Part shown: piece after piece, positions 1 to 9,655 of the stretch | Numbering within the stretch: the stretch's first letter is position 1 | How the letters are laid out: each line of letters starts with the position of its first letter | Assembly: GCF_004343035.1 (NCBI RefSeq) | Contig: NZ_SMCQ01000008.1 | Coordinates: 1-64,000, forward strand | Direction: 5' to 3' | Origin: Longibaculum muris | GTDB lineage: Bacteria; Bacillota_I; Bacilli_A; Erysipelotrichales; Coprobacillaceae | Length of the DNA stretch: 64,000 bases | Position numbers and translations under genes: made by a program | The notes under the pieces: model-generated | Told to the model about the DNA's origin: nothing | The model's database searches: none | Seen by the model: the letters and a program-made list of their open reading frames with translations, nothing else

Positions 1-114
1 TCAAAGGAACTGATTATGAAGATAGAAGAAAGTTCAGATGATAAGATAGATGCTTTAACAATCAAGATTATTGATGCAAGAAGTGAAGAAGAACTTATAG
101 AAATTTTATCTTAA
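1..114 (+). CDS. C-terminal end of an unidentified protein (5' partial)
   Basis: The window opens inside a reading frame (frame 1) that runs to TAA at 112-114 and gives 37 residues, very acidic and ending EELIEILS. A strong terminator follows directly, so this is the real 3' end of a gene. The tail is too short to identify. The acidic ending resembles the C-termini of several phage or nuclease families, but that is not evidence enough for a call. Confidence 0.55.
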   Translation, partial: SKELIMKIEESSDDKIDALTIKIIDARSEEELIEILS

Positions 115-121
115 TACATAT

Positions 122-168
122 AAAAAGAGTAAGTATAGTCTCAAAAATTGACTAACTTACTCTTTTTT
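122..168 (+). terminator. Rho-independent terminator
   Basis: Arms AAAGAGTAAGT and ACTTACTCTTT flank a 20-nt loop and run into a T-tract. It ends the partial gene at the window start. Confidence 0.8.
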
Positions 169-201
169 ATGATTCTATCCTATCATCAATCAATTAATAT
201 T

Positions 202-229
202 TTGAATAAATAATGAAATATGATACAAT
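202..229 (+). promoter_or_regulatory. Sigma-A-type promoter of the ABC-F gene
   Basis: TTGAAT (202-207), 16-bp spacer, TACAAT (224-229). The ATG at 247 follows, with GGTGA as a short ribosome binding site. Confidence 0.55.
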
Positions 230-246
230 AGTTGCGGTGATAAAAT

Positions 247-2106
247 ATGATATTAGCATGCTCATCTTTAAAAAAATCATTTCAAGGAAATGATTTACTT
301 AAAGATATTACATTTAAAATTGAAGATCATGATAAAATAGCAATTATTGGAGTCAATGGTGCTGGAAAAACAACTTTACTAAGAATACTTTGTGAAGAAG
401 AAAGTTATGATAGTGGAGATATTTTTAAATCTAAAGATGTTGTGATTGGTTACTTATCTCAACATAATACTTTAGATCCAACACTGTCTATTTATGATGC
501 TCTCTTAGATGTCTTTAAACCTTTAATTCAAAAAGAAAAAAGAATTAGAGAATTAGAAGCCCTGATGGCATCTTCTTCACAACTAGAAAACATTATGAAA
601 GAATACGATCAATTAACTTATGAATTTGAACGTGATGGTGGTTATAGTTATGAAAGTCAGCTCAAAGGTGTTCTCAAAGGATTAGGCTTTAGTGAAGAAA
701 CATGGTCAATGAATATTGGAATCCTTTCAGGTGGACAAAAAACACGTATTGCTTTAGGTAGACTCTTATTACTAAAACCTGATTTATTATTGCTTGATGA
801 ACCAACTAACCATCTTGATGTAGAATCTATTGAATGGCTAGAAAACTATTTAAAAAACTATCCACATGCAATCATTATGGTTTCTCATGATAGATACTTT
901 ATTGATCAAGTAACAAATCAAATCATTGAAATAGAAAATGGAAAATCAACACTATATAAATGTTCTTATGATCAATATGCTTTATTAAAGAAACATAATC
1001 GTGAAGTAGAATTAAAGCATTATATAGATAATCAAAAAGAAATAAAAAGAATGCAGGAAAGTATTGATTTATTAAAATCATTTAATCGTGAAAAACAAGT
1101 CAAACGTGCAGAAAGTAAAGAAAAAGCATTAGAGAAAATGGAAAAAGTTGAAAAACCTGATGCTATGCCACAAGCAATTCGTATACAATTTCAACCACTT
1201 GTAGAATCTGGTTATGATGTTTTAAAAGTCAAAGATTTAGCTATGAGCTTTGATAAACCATTATTTGAAAATGTTCAATTTGAAGTCAACAAACAAGAAA
1301 GGGTTGCATTAATTGGTCCTAATGGAATTGGAAAAACAACATTATTCCATATGATTTTAGGTGATTATATTCCTCAACATGGAAAAATCAAATTAGGAAG
1401 TAAAGTCATGATTGGTTACTACGACCAAGAACACACATCTTTATCTTTCCAAAAAACAATCTTTCAAGAAATTAGTGATACTTATCCACAAATGAATAAT
1501 ACTGAAATTAGAAATGCCTGTGCTTCTTTTCAATTTAAAGGTGAAGATGTTTTTAAAACAATGGATATGTTATCGGGTGGAGAAAGAGGTCGTGTTGTTT
1601 TAATGAAATTATTATTATCAAGATGTAATTTCTTAATTCTTGATGAACCGACTAACCATTTAGATATTGAATCAAAAGAAGTTTTAGAAGATGCATTAAT
1701 GAACTTTGAAGGAACCATTCTTTTTATTAGTCATGATAGATATTTCATTAATAAATTAGCAACAAAAGTTGTTGAAATGAGTTCTCATGGTAGTCATACT
1801 TATAGTGGTAACTATAGTCAATACATAGAAAATAAACAAGTTAATAAAGTAGAGAAAGAAAAAAATGTTTCTTATTTAGAAAGTAAAAAAATACAATCTG
1901 AATTAAGAAAACAACAAAATCAAATCAAAAAGATAGAAAAAGAGATATCTGATTTAGAATTACAAATCAAACAATACAATGAAATGCTACATCAAGAAGA
2001 AATTTTAAATGATTATCAAAAATACAATGAAATTGTAAAAAACATTGATGAAGCCAATCAAAAATTAGAAACATTAATGGAATCCTGGGAAGAATTACAG
2101 ATTTAA
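247..2106 (+). CDS. ABC-F family ATPase (duplicated ATP-binding cassette, no membrane domain)
   Basis: Soluble protein of 619 residues with two nucleotide-binding domains. The first has Walker A GVNGAGKTT (residues 35-43), signature LSGGQ and Walker B LLLLDEPTNHLD. The second has Walker A GPNGIGKTT, LSGGE and LILDEPTNHLDIE. A Lys/Glu-rich helical linker separates them (about 240-315), and a charged coiled coil makes up the last 80 residues. This is the ABC-F layout; members act on the ribosome as translation factors or antibiotic-protection proteins and do not transport. Length and C-terminal coil resemble the YdiF/Uup branch. No resistance-type extension is obvious, so a housekeeping role is more likely. 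It has its own promoter and terminator. Confidence 0.93.
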   Translation: MILACSSLKKSFQGNDLLKDITFKIEDHDKIAIIGVNGAGKTTLLRILCEEESYDSGDIFKSKDVVIGYLSQHNTLDPTLSIYDALLDVFKPLIQKEKRIRELEALMASSSQLENIMKEYDQLTYEFERDGGYSYESQLKGVLKGLGFSEETWSMNIGILSGGQKTRIALGRLLLLKPDLLLLDEPTNHLDVESIEWLENYLKNYPHAIIMVSHDRYFIDQVTNQIIEIENGKSTLYKCSYDQYALLKKHNREVELKHYIDNQKEIKRMQESIDLLKSFNREKQVKRAESKEKALEKMEKVEKPDAMPQAIRIQFQPLVESGYDVLKVKDLAMSFDKPLFENVQFEVNKQERVALIGPNGIGKTTLFHMILGDYIPQHGKIKLGSKVMIGYYDQEHTSLSFQKTIFQEISDTYPQMNNTEIRNACASFQFKGEDVFKTMDMLSGGERGRVVLMKLLLSRCNFLILDEPTNHLDIESKEVLEDALMNFEGTILFISHDRYFINKLATKVVEMSSHGSHTYSGNYSQYIENKQVNKVEKEKNVSYLESKKIQSELRKQQNQIKKIEKEISDLELQIKQYNEMLHQEEILNDYQKYNEIVKNIDEANQKLETLMESWEELQI

Positions 2107-2109
2107 TGA

Positions 2110-2140
2110 AAAGAAATAGACAAGCGCTATTTCTTTTTTT
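2110..2140 (+). terminator. Terminator of the ABC-F gene
   Basis: A 10-bp stem (AAAGAAATAG / CTATTTCTTT, 7-nt loop) starts 3 nt after the stop codon and ends in a T-tract. Confidence 0.85.
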
Positions 2141-2166
2141 ATCAAAAAAGAATAATCCATAATGAA

Positions 2167-2694
2167 TTATTCCCTTTCTTCTCTTGTAATTTTAATTGTA
2201 TTTTCTAAATAGCTGTTTAATATTTCGGCTTTCATTTTCATTCGATTAACAGCCAATGTTTCATAAACAGCACAATATTTATCAGCTAACATCACAATAT
2301 AGCTTTCTTTAAATCTTGGTGGCTTAACCGTTAAAGGAAACATATGTTTTAAAATAATATCCCGTTCTTTTTCATTAAGATTAAAATCCACTCTTGCATT
2401 CTCATAAGCATAATGTGGGTGTTTAAATGCATGATTACGATTTGATGATGAAGGAACATGCCAGTCATATAAAAAATAATCATGTAATAAAGCCCCTCTA
2501 ATTAAACTTCTTACATCAACATTTAACCGCATTTTTTTAGCAATAACTAAACTCATATAAGCAACAAACAACGAATGATCATAACAACTTAATCCACCAT
2601 GTTGAATAAAACTCTTTTCTCTTAACATGTTTTGTGAACTTAAAATATCAATTCCATGTTCAAGTAATAATCCCATTGGTAAATCATAGTACAC
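2167..2694 (-). CDS. HD-domain hydrolase-like protein
   Basis: About 175 residues. The visible HD metal pair is in GALLHDYFLYDWH, preceded by a conserved-looking CYDHSLFVAY segment whose His fits the first metal ligand. HD proteins of this size are predicted metal-dependent phosphohydrolases, often annotated as phosphohydrolase or HDIG-like; the substrate is unknown. I chose the GTG at 2694 because AGAGGG lies 8 nt upstream. A longer frame to 2751 exists but its N-terminus (KKNITLYTMILEQ) has no ribosome binding site. The gene is divergent from the 6-phospho-glycosidase. Confidence 0.8.
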   Translation of the reverse strand: MYYDLPMGLLLEHGIDILSSQNMLREKSFIQHGGLSCYDHSLFVAYMSLVIAKKMRLNVDVRSLIRGALLHDYFLYDWHVPSSSNRNHAFKHPHYAYENARVDFNLNEKERDIILKHMFPLTVKPPRFKESYIVMLADKYCAVYETLAVNRMKMKAEILNSYLENTIKITREERE

Positions 2695-2812
2695 AATTAT
2701 CACCCTCTCTTGTTCCAATATCATTGTATATAAAGTTATGTTTTTTTTCAATAAATATAACTTTTATTTTTTCAACTTTTGTAAAAATAATCACAAACAA
2801 CTCATTATTTAT

Positions 2813-2818
2813 TATAAT
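2813..2818 (+). promoter_or_regulatory. -10 element (TATAAT) upstream of the 6-phospho-glycosidase
   Basis: A perfect TATAAT sits 33 nt before the start codon, and AAAGGAGAG precedes the ATG. No good -35 is visible at 16-18 bp, so an activator may be needed. Confidence 0.4.
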
Positions 2819-2832
2819 GATAATAATCATAA

Positions 2833-4269
<1,437 letters not shown>

Positions 4270-4274
4270 AAAGT

Positions 4275-4304
4275 AGAACTTGTCATTTTCGACAAGTTCT
4301 TTTA
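4275..4304 (+). terminator. Terminator of the GH1 gene
   Basis: A 10-bp perfect stem AGAACTTGTC / GACAAGTTCT is followed by a short T-run. Confidence 0.7.
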
Positions 4305-4327
4305 TAATACCACAAAGAGGTGGTTCT

Positions 4328-4747
4328 ATGAAAAAAATAAAATATTTTATTCCAGCTATTATTTTAATGATAATTATCTTTTCCTTTTCTCAACAAACAG
4401 GTGAAGAATCTTCTGGATTAAGTAGTCAAATTGTTGTATGGATACAAACTCATTTACATATAACAATTTCTGAATTTCTTATTAGAAAAGCAGCTCATAT
4501 GAGTGAATATGCTTTGCTTACTAGTACTTTTATTTATGGTTTCTATCACTGTGATTACTCACTTAAACAAATTCTTTTATTCTCTTTATGTGCAACTTTC
4601 TTATATGCATGTAGTGATGAAGCGCATCAATTATTTATTGGTGGACGTGCTGGTCAATGGAGAGATGTTTTGATAGATACAAGTGGTGGCGTGATTGCTT
4701 CAATCATTTATTATTTTATTCATCCATATATAAAGAAAACTCACTAA
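4328..4747 (+). CDS. VanZ-like family membrane protein
   Basis: 139 residues with about four hydrophobic segments. The family signature is clear: FSQQTGEESSGLS after the first helix, RKAAHMSEYALL in the second, and SDEAHQLFIGGRAGQWRDVLID before the last. VanZ-like proteins are small integral membrane proteins; some give low-level teicoplanin resistance, but most have unknown function. I start at the ATG at 4328, which has GAGGTGG upstream. An upstream in-frame extension overlaps the previous terminator and is unlikely. The stop codon lies inside a bidirectional terminator shared with the converging YczE-like gene. Confidence 0.88.
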   Translation: MKKIKYFIPAIILMIIIFSFSQQTGEESSGLSSQIVVWIQTHLHITISEFLIRKAAHMSEYALLTSTFIYGFYHCDYSLKQILLFSLCATFLYACSDEAHQLFIGGRAGQWRDVLIDTSGGVIASIIYYFIHPYIKKTH

Positions 4748-4766
4748 TTGAAAGTGAGTTTTTTAT
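4736..4766. terminator. Bidirectional terminator between converging genes
   Basis: A 10-bp stem AAAACTCACT / AGTGAGTTTT (loop AATTGAA) with T-tracts possible on both strands. It overlaps the VanZ stop codon. Confidence 0.8.
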
Positions 4767-5410
4767 TCGTAATTTAATAAGTTATGTTTTTTCAAAATAG
4801 GTTTAAATATTTTCATAAATATTCCTAAAGTTGGTCCAAAAGTTAACATACCAATAATTGTTCCTACCCCAATTGACCATGATATCTTAAAAATAAGCGT
4901 TAAAATGACAACTGCAATAACACTTAAAATATCAGCACCTTGTCTTACAACATGAAATTTAGCAGAAATAACATTCGTCAAAGCCATACAAAAACCTTCT
5001 AATGCAAAAGTCACTTCATCTAGTAGCATAACAATAGATACTCCAAATGCACAGACTGTACTTCCTGCAATATACATCAAAATTCCACCAACAAATGAAT
5101 TGAATTCAAATGTAAGTACCTCATACAATACAAAATTAATCACTACTCCAAGTAAAACACTTAATGGAACTTGTAATAATTGAATTGGTTTAAACTTCTT
5201 TCTTAAAATAATTATTTGTCCAACAACACATGAACAATTAAAAACAATTCCCATTGTTCCTACTTCAATCCCAAAAATATCAGAAGATGATTTAGCTAGT
5301 GCATCCCAAGCTCCTACTCCAATATTTGCCTTTAAAGTAAATGCACAAGCAATTCCTACAGTCATAAACCCTAAAACTATCAATATATATCTTTTAATAC
5401 TTTTATTCAT
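4763..5410 (-). CDS. YczE/YitT-like integral membrane protein
   Basis: 215 residues with five to six hydrophobic segments. The N-terminal helix is followed by LKANIGVGAWDAL, a typical loop of the YczE/YyaS/YitT group of small multi-pass proteins. Function is unknown; some relatives are tied to lipopeptide production, and no such genes are nearby. The ATG at 5410 is chosen because GGAGGG lies 6 nt upstream; a longer frame to 5473 would place a polar, unconserved-looking tail ahead of the first helix. It converges on the VanZ-like gene. Confidence 0.78.
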   Translation of the reverse strand: MNKSIKRYILIVLGFMTVGIACAFTLKANIGVGAWDALAKSSSDIFGIEVGTMGIVFNCSCVVGQIIILRKKFKPIQLLQVPLSVLLGVVINFVLYEVLTFEFNSFVGGILMYIAGSTVCAFGVSIVMLLDEVTFALEGFCMALTNVISAKFHVVRQGADILSVIAVVILTLIFKISWSIGVGTIIGMLTFGPTLGIFMKIFKPILKKHNLLNYE

Positions 5411-5479
5411 CTCTTTCCCTCCATAGTGAGGTCTATTATATCGGAAAATTTTAATTTGAAAATTAAATTTCATAAATTG

Positions 5480-5511
5480 AAAAAAATGATAAGTCTTTTT
5501 TGACTTACCAT
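5480..5511 (-). terminator. Terminator of the GNAT gene
   Basis: An imperfect stem around GTAAGTC / GACTTAT on the minus strand is followed by a T-run, immediately after the stop codon. Confidence 0.6.
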
Positions 5512-5975
5512 TAATTTATCTTTTTCTCCATTAAATAACGTCTTAAACGAATGCCCCTTCTTTCCACTGTTTGTTCTTCCAAAACAAGATATCCTTGTCT
5601 TTCAAAGAAAGGTCTTGATGTAATAGAAGCAGCTGTATTCATATAAACAATTCCCTTTGCTTTCGCATATTTTTCTAATTGTTTAGTGATGAGAGTGGCT
5701 ATTCCTTGGTGTAAGTAATCTTTATGAACATACAATCTATCCAAATATCCTGTCTCACCAACATTGCCAAAGCCAACAATCTTTCCATCTTTTTCAACAA
5801 CAAGGGTATGATTCTTATTTAAAGAAGCTTCCCAACGATAAATATCAGGATCACTTGGTGCCCAGGCATCTAATTGTTCAAGCGTATAATCATTAACACA
5901 TACATTATGGATGTTTTCATAAAATAACTGTAAAACTTCTTGTAAATCTGTCGGTTTATATAGTCTTGTTTTCAT
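5511..5975 (-). CDS. GNAT family N-acetyltransferase
   Basis: 154 residues with the GNAT fold order: N-terminal strand MKTRLYKPTDLQEVLQLF, central strand HTLVVEKDGKIVGFGNV, then the acetyl-CoA loop LYVHKDYLHQGIATLI (Q/RxxGxA-type) and a C-terminal GRAMRALL-like strand region ending FFERQGYLVLEEQTVERRG. The acceptor substrate cannot be read from the sequence. The ATG at 5975 has AGGAG 8 nt upstream, whereas a GTG 9 nt earlier would sit on top of that site. Monocistronic, with its own terminator. Confidence 0.88.
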   Translation of the reverse strand: MKTRLYKPTDLQEVLQLFYENIHNVCVNDYTLEQLDAWAPSDPDIYRWEASLNKNHTLVVEKDGKIVGFGNVGETGYLDRLYVHKDYLHQGIATLITKQLEKYAKAKGIVYMNTAASITSRPFFERQGYLVLEEQTVERRGIRLRRYLMEKKIN

Positions 5976-6013
5976 AAATATCACTCCTCTGTATAAAATA
6001 TTATAGCATAATC

Positions 6014-6048
6014 AAAAAAAATAAGAAAGGAAGTCTATTCCTTTCTTA
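6014..6048 (-). terminator. Terminator of glnN
   Basis: Minus-strand stem TAAGAAAGGAA / TTCCTTTCTTA followed by a run of T directly downstream of the stop codon. Confidence 0.88.
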
Positions 6049-8127
6049 CTAGATTCCAAATAATAAGTCTAAATATGTTGGAATTGGCCAGTATTTAGCA
6101 TCTACTCTTGTTTCAATAACGTCAACAGTTTCACGTAATGAATTCATTGCGGCAAAGACATGATCACGCCATAAAATAGATTGTTGTAAGATATCCTGAT
6201 GACAATCTTGAGCTTCTTTAATAAAGCTATCTAATTCATCCATTTTTTTCTTCATTTCTGCCAATAATTCAGATAAATATTGAACATCTTCCATCAAAAA
6301 TTCATTATTAACGCCAGCTTGTTTGACTTCTAATGCGGTTTTTGTAATATCACTTAAATATTGAATAGCCGCTGGATAAATTTCATTTCTTGCCATCTTT
6401 GAAGCTGTTAAAGCTTCAACTTGAATTGTTTTATTATAATTATCAAGTAAGATTTCATAACGTGAATCAAGTTCAACTTCACTATAAATTCCTAAACGAG
6501 ATAACATTTCAATATTCTTTTCATCTTTTAAACATAGCATAGCATCGACAGTATTCTTACGATTTGGTAAGCCCCTTCTTTGTGCCTCTGCTTCCCATTC
6601 AGCTGAATATCCATCACCATTGAAAATAATACGTTTATGCTCAGCCATAAAGTCTTTAATAACTTCCATTGGTGTCTTTCCACTCTCAATTAAATCAGCC
6701 ATTTCTTCCATTTCAGCTGCTAAAATCGCATTTAAAATCGTATTAGGTCCAGCAATAGATTGTGAAGAACCAACCCCTCTAAATTCAAATTTATTCCCTG
6801 TAAAAGCAAAAGGAGATGTACGATTACGATCAGTATTATCCTTAGAAAAATCAGGAATAACTGATACCCCAGTTTGGAATCTCTCTGAACTTGTATCTTC
6901 CAATTCTTTACGATCAGTAATAGATTCAATAATATGATCTAATTCTTCACCTAAAAACATTGAAATAATAGCTGGTGGTGCTTCATTAGCTCCTAAACGA
7001 TGATCATTACCAGCTGTTGCAATTGTCATACGTAATAAATCAGCATACTCATCAACCGCTTTAATTGTACAAGCCAAAGTTGCTAAGAATGGTAAATTAT
7101 CCACAGGATTATCACCAGGATCAAATAAATTCACACCCGTATTTGTAACAACTGACCAGTTATTATGTTTCCCTGAACCATTCACTCCAGCAAATGGCTT
7201 TTCATGTAACAAACATCTTAATCCATGCTTTTTAGCAATATCTTGCATCAATTGCATAAGCAAATGATTATTATCTGTCGTAATATTTACTTTACGATAA
7301 ACACATGCAACTTCATGTTGAGCAGGAGCAGCTTCATTATGCTTTGTCTTTGAAGGAATACCATAACGCCATAACTCCTTATCCAAATCTTTCATAAAAG
7401 CTGATACTTTCCGTTTTAAGCTACCAAAATAATGATCTTCTAACTCTTGACCTTTTGGAGCCATTGCCCCAAATAAAGTACGCCCAGTTAATTTTAAATC
7501 CATTCGTTTTTGATAAAACTCATCAGCAACTAAGAAATATTCTTGTTCACTTCCTACTGATGCTGATACACGTGTAATACCTTCCATTCCTAACAATGGT
7601 AACAAATGACATGATGCCTTTGTCAAAGCATCAACAGATTTTAAAAGTGGTGTTTTCTTATCTAATGCTTCACCTGTATATGAACAAAATAATGTTGGAA
7701 TATATAAACTTTCATCTTTTACAAAGGCTGGAGATGTGCAATCCCATGCTGTATATCCTCTTGCTTCAAAAGTCGCACGTAAACCCCCAGAAGGAAAAGA
7801 AGATGCATCAGGTTCCCCTTTTCTTAAAGTCTTTCCACTGAATTCTAAAACGGCTTTATTACCATCAGGTTCTAAGAACGCATCATGCTTTTCAGCAGTT
7901 AACCCTGTCATTGGTGTAAACCAATGTGTAAAATGTGTTGCCCCATTTTCAACAGCCCAAATCTTCATTGCATTGGCAATAACAGTTGCTGTTTCTTTTG
8001 CTAAAGGTTCTCCTTTTGCTAAGGCTTCATGAAAAGCTTTATATGTAGATTTAGGAATACGTTCACGCATAACATCATCACTAAATGTTAAACAACCATA
8101 TTCTTCTAGTAATTTATTCATTTCCAT
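6049..8127 (-). CDS. glnN: Glutamine synthetase type III
   Basis: Cytosolic ATP-dependent ligase making glutamine from glutamate and ammonia. At 692 residues it has the length of GSIII, much longer than GSI. Hallmarks are SVGSEQEYFLVA, HNEAAPAQHE, GVNGSGKHNNWS, AGNDHRLGANEAPPAI and the N-terminal GSIII region (RIPKSTYKAFHEALAKG). Start choice: a TTG at 8136 lies only 2 nt from the AGGGGG ribosome binding site, while the ATG at 8127 lies 11 nt away and is preferred. It is divergent from an atypical response regulator; a perfect 10-bp palindrome lies between them. Confidence 0.96.
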   Translation of the reverse strand: MEMNKLLEEYGCLTFSDDVMRERIPKSTYKAFHEALAKGEPLAKETATVIANAMKIWAVENGATHFTHWFTPMTGLTAEKHDAFLEPDGNKAVLEFSGKTLRKGEPDASSFPSGGLRATFEARGYTAWDCTSPAFVKDESLYIPTLFCSYTGEALDKKTPLLKSVDALTKASCHLLPLLGMEGITRVSASVGSEQEYFLVADEFYQKRMDLKLTGRTLFGAMAPKGQELEDHYFGSLKRKVSAFMKDLDKELWRYGIPSKTKHNEAAPAQHEVACVYRKVNITTDNNHLLMQLMQDIAKKHGLRCLLHEKPFAGVNGSGKHNNWSVVTNTGVNLFDPGDNPVDNLPFLATLACTIKAVDEYADLLRMTIATAGNDHRLGANEAPPAIISMFLGEELDHIIESITDRKELEDTSSERFQTGVSVIPDFSKDNTDRNRTSPFAFTGNKFEFRGVGSSQSIAGPNTILNAILAAEMEEMADLIESGKTPMEVIKDFMAEHKRIIFNGDGYSAEWEAEAQRRGLPNRKNTVDAMLCLKDEKNIEMLSRLGIYSEVELDSRYEILLDNYNKTIQVEALTASKMARNEIYPAAIQYLSDITKTALEVKQAGVNNEFLMEDVQYLSELLAEMKKKMDELDSFIKEAQDCHQDILQQSILWRDHVFAAMNSLRETVDVIETRVDAKYWPIPTYLDLLFGI

Positions 8128-8201
8128 TGAATTCAAATCCCCCTTATCTTTGCACCCATTGTATCAATTTCTGTTAGTCATGTCTATAAAAAATCTTATT
8201 T

Positions 8202-8224
8202 AATTTTATCATAATGATAAAATT
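8202..8224. promoter_or_regulatory. Perfect inverted repeat in the glnN/regulator intergenic region
   Basis: AATTTTATCA-TAA-TGATAAAATT, 10-bp perfect arms with a 3-nt spacer, between two divergent genes. It has the form of a dimer-binding operator. The AT-rich setting makes chance palindromes more likely, so this is a lead only. Confidence 0.4.
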
Positions 8225-8249
8225 CTTAACAAAGAAATGATCGAAAAGA

Positions 8250-8277
8250 TTGTATTTTTTTAACAAAGGTCTATACT
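8250..8277 (+). promoter_or_regulatory. Promoter of the atypical response regulator
   Basis: TTGTAT (8250-8255), 16-bp spacer, TATACT (8272-8277). AGAGGGGTGA precedes the ATG at 8295. Confidence 0.6.
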
Positions 8278-8294
8278 TATAGAGGGGTGAAAAA

Positions 8295-8975
8295 ATGTTT
8301 AGTCAATTTAATACATTAATTATTCATAGCAATTCTCAATTTAACAATCAAATAAAGACTTACCTAGAAGATAAAGAATATCTTTGTAATCAAATTAGTC
8401 AATTTAAAGAATTTGCTGATTATTATGAAAATCATACTTATGATTGCATTATTATCGAAGATGAATTTCCACGTATTAAAACCAAAGAATTCATTGTTCA
8501 AGCTAAATTAAAAGGACAACCAATAATTATTGTTTTAACAGATACTCTTTCACCAGATTATCTTGAATCATTATTAAATGCAGGAGCTGATGATTATCTA
8601 GTTGAACCATATGATTTAAAAGATTTAGATACCAAAATACAATCAGTCTATAAAAATGGAATCTTAAGACCTAGACGTATTTATCGTTTTAAAGATATTG
8701 TTGTAGATACAACATCAAGAACTTGTTCTTGTAATGGGAAACCTCTCAACCTTACCAAAAACGAATTTAAACTTTTAACAATACTCATATCACATCCATA
8801 CCAACCATTTAGTATTTCTTATTTATTTGAACAAGTTTGGGGATCTTCTATCTATGAAGATGGAACATCTATTCCTGCACTTGTCAGCAATCTCATTATG
8901 AAATTAAGATTAGCAAATAATGAAGAAGAATATATTAAACGTTTTGGTAGAGATAACTATAAAATGGCATTTTAA
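8295..8975 (+). CDS. OmpR/PhoB-type DNA-binding protein with degenerate receiver domain
   Basis: 226 residues: a receiver-like fold (about 5-120) and a winged-helix domain (about 128-226; FKDIVVD and LTKNEFKLLTILISHP are typical of OmpR/PhoB). The receiver has lost its chemistry. The N-terminal acidic pair is replaced by HSNS (11-14), the phosphoacceptor position is Glu55 (IIIEDEFP), and the invariant Lys is Glu104 (VEPYD). Phosphorylation is therefore improbable and a constitutive or ligand-controlled regulator is inferred. No kinase gene is adjacent. It is divergent from glnN, which makes glnN a possible target. Confidence 0.87.
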   Translation: MFSQFNTLIIHSNSQFNNQIKTYLEDKEYLCNQISQFKEFADYYENHTYDCIIIEDEFPRIKTKEFIVQAKLKGQPIIIVLTDTLSPDYLESLLNAGADDYLVEPYDLKDLDTKIQSVYKNGILRPRRIYRFKDIVVDTTSRTCSCNGKPLNLTKNEFKLLTILISHPYQPFSISYLFEQVWGSSIYEDGTSIPALVSNLIMKLRLANNEEEYIKRFGRDNYKMAF

Positions 8976-9011
8976 AAGGAATCAGAAATTAATCATTTTC
9001 TGATTCCTTTT
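8974..9011. terminator. Bidirectional terminator
   Basis: A 15-bp perfect stem AAAAGGAATCAGAAA / TTTCTGATTCCTTTT with an 8-nt loop between converging genes. It covers the stop codons of both. Confidence 0.88.
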
Positions 9012-9516
9012 GCATTTTCTCTTTTGCTTCTCTTTTCTCAGCTTTTCTTTTTTCTTTACGTGCTTTCTTTTCTAATTTTCTATGAACATCTGTGTATTCC
9101 TTAACTGTACAGTGAATTCTTTTATTTGCTTTGACTACAGCATCAACAAATTCAACTCTACCAACAGGAAAACAACAATAACGTTTTTTAGTATTTGTAT
9201 AAATTTCAATTGCATGTGGACGAGTCACTAAATCTGCCATTCTTGGAACAGGATCACAGATTGTTTCACATTCCATTAAATCAACATGACTATTCTTCCA
9301 TAAACGATAATGGATTGTTAAAGTTCTTTTCTCAATTGAATATTTATATGGTCTACACCCTAAGAAAAAAGCATAACAAATAACACCAAAAACAATAATT
9401 GTAATAATTGTAGAAGTGTCTTGTGTAAAGATTGTAAAAAGTGTATACAATGCATACGCGATTAAAAAGATAAGAGTCGCCGTATTCATTCTTACTTTGA
9501 ATTCTTTGATTTCCAT
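8989..9516 (-). CDS. Small membrane protein with two transmembrane segments and a PH-like region
   Basis: 175 residues. Two adjacent hydrophobic helices (about 15-60) are followed by a beta-rich stretch (PYKYSIEKRTLTIHYRLW ... YCCFPVGRVEFVDAV) that resembles bacterial PH-domain membrane proteins, and by a very basic Lys/Glu-rich tail (about 135-175). The PH assignment is my inference. The ATG at 9516 follows GTGAGG by 6 nt; a GTG 12 nt upstream would overlap that site. Function unknown. Confidence 0.7.
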   Translation of the reverse strand: MEIKEFKVRMNTATLIFLIAYALYTLFTIFTQDTSTIITIIVFGVICYAFFLGCRPYKYSIEKRTLTIHYRLWKNSHVDLMECETICDPVPRMADLVTRPHAIEIYTNTKKRYCCFPVGRVEFVDAVVKANKRIHCTVKEYTDVHRKLEKKARKEKRKAEKREAKEKMQKESEND

Positions 9517-9600
9517 AAAATGCCTCACTTTCTTCTCTATTATACATGAATTTCATTTCTTTGACAATCTCACAATGATAATAGATGAAGATTAATTCTT

Positions 9601-9632
9601 TAAAAAAAGGACGGTTAATAACCGCCCTTTAA
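9601..9632 (-). terminator. Terminator of the PTS EIIC gene
   Basis: Minus-strand stem AAAGGGCGGTT / AACCGTCCTTT with one internal mismatch and a 7-T tail. Confidence 0.8.
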
Positions 9633-9655
9633 CATTCATATTGTACTTAAATATC

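Noticed and set aside
6620-8032. Several open frames of 65-105 codons opposite or within glnN
   Set aside because: They lie on the other strand or frame of a highly conserved gene and have no ribosome binding sites.
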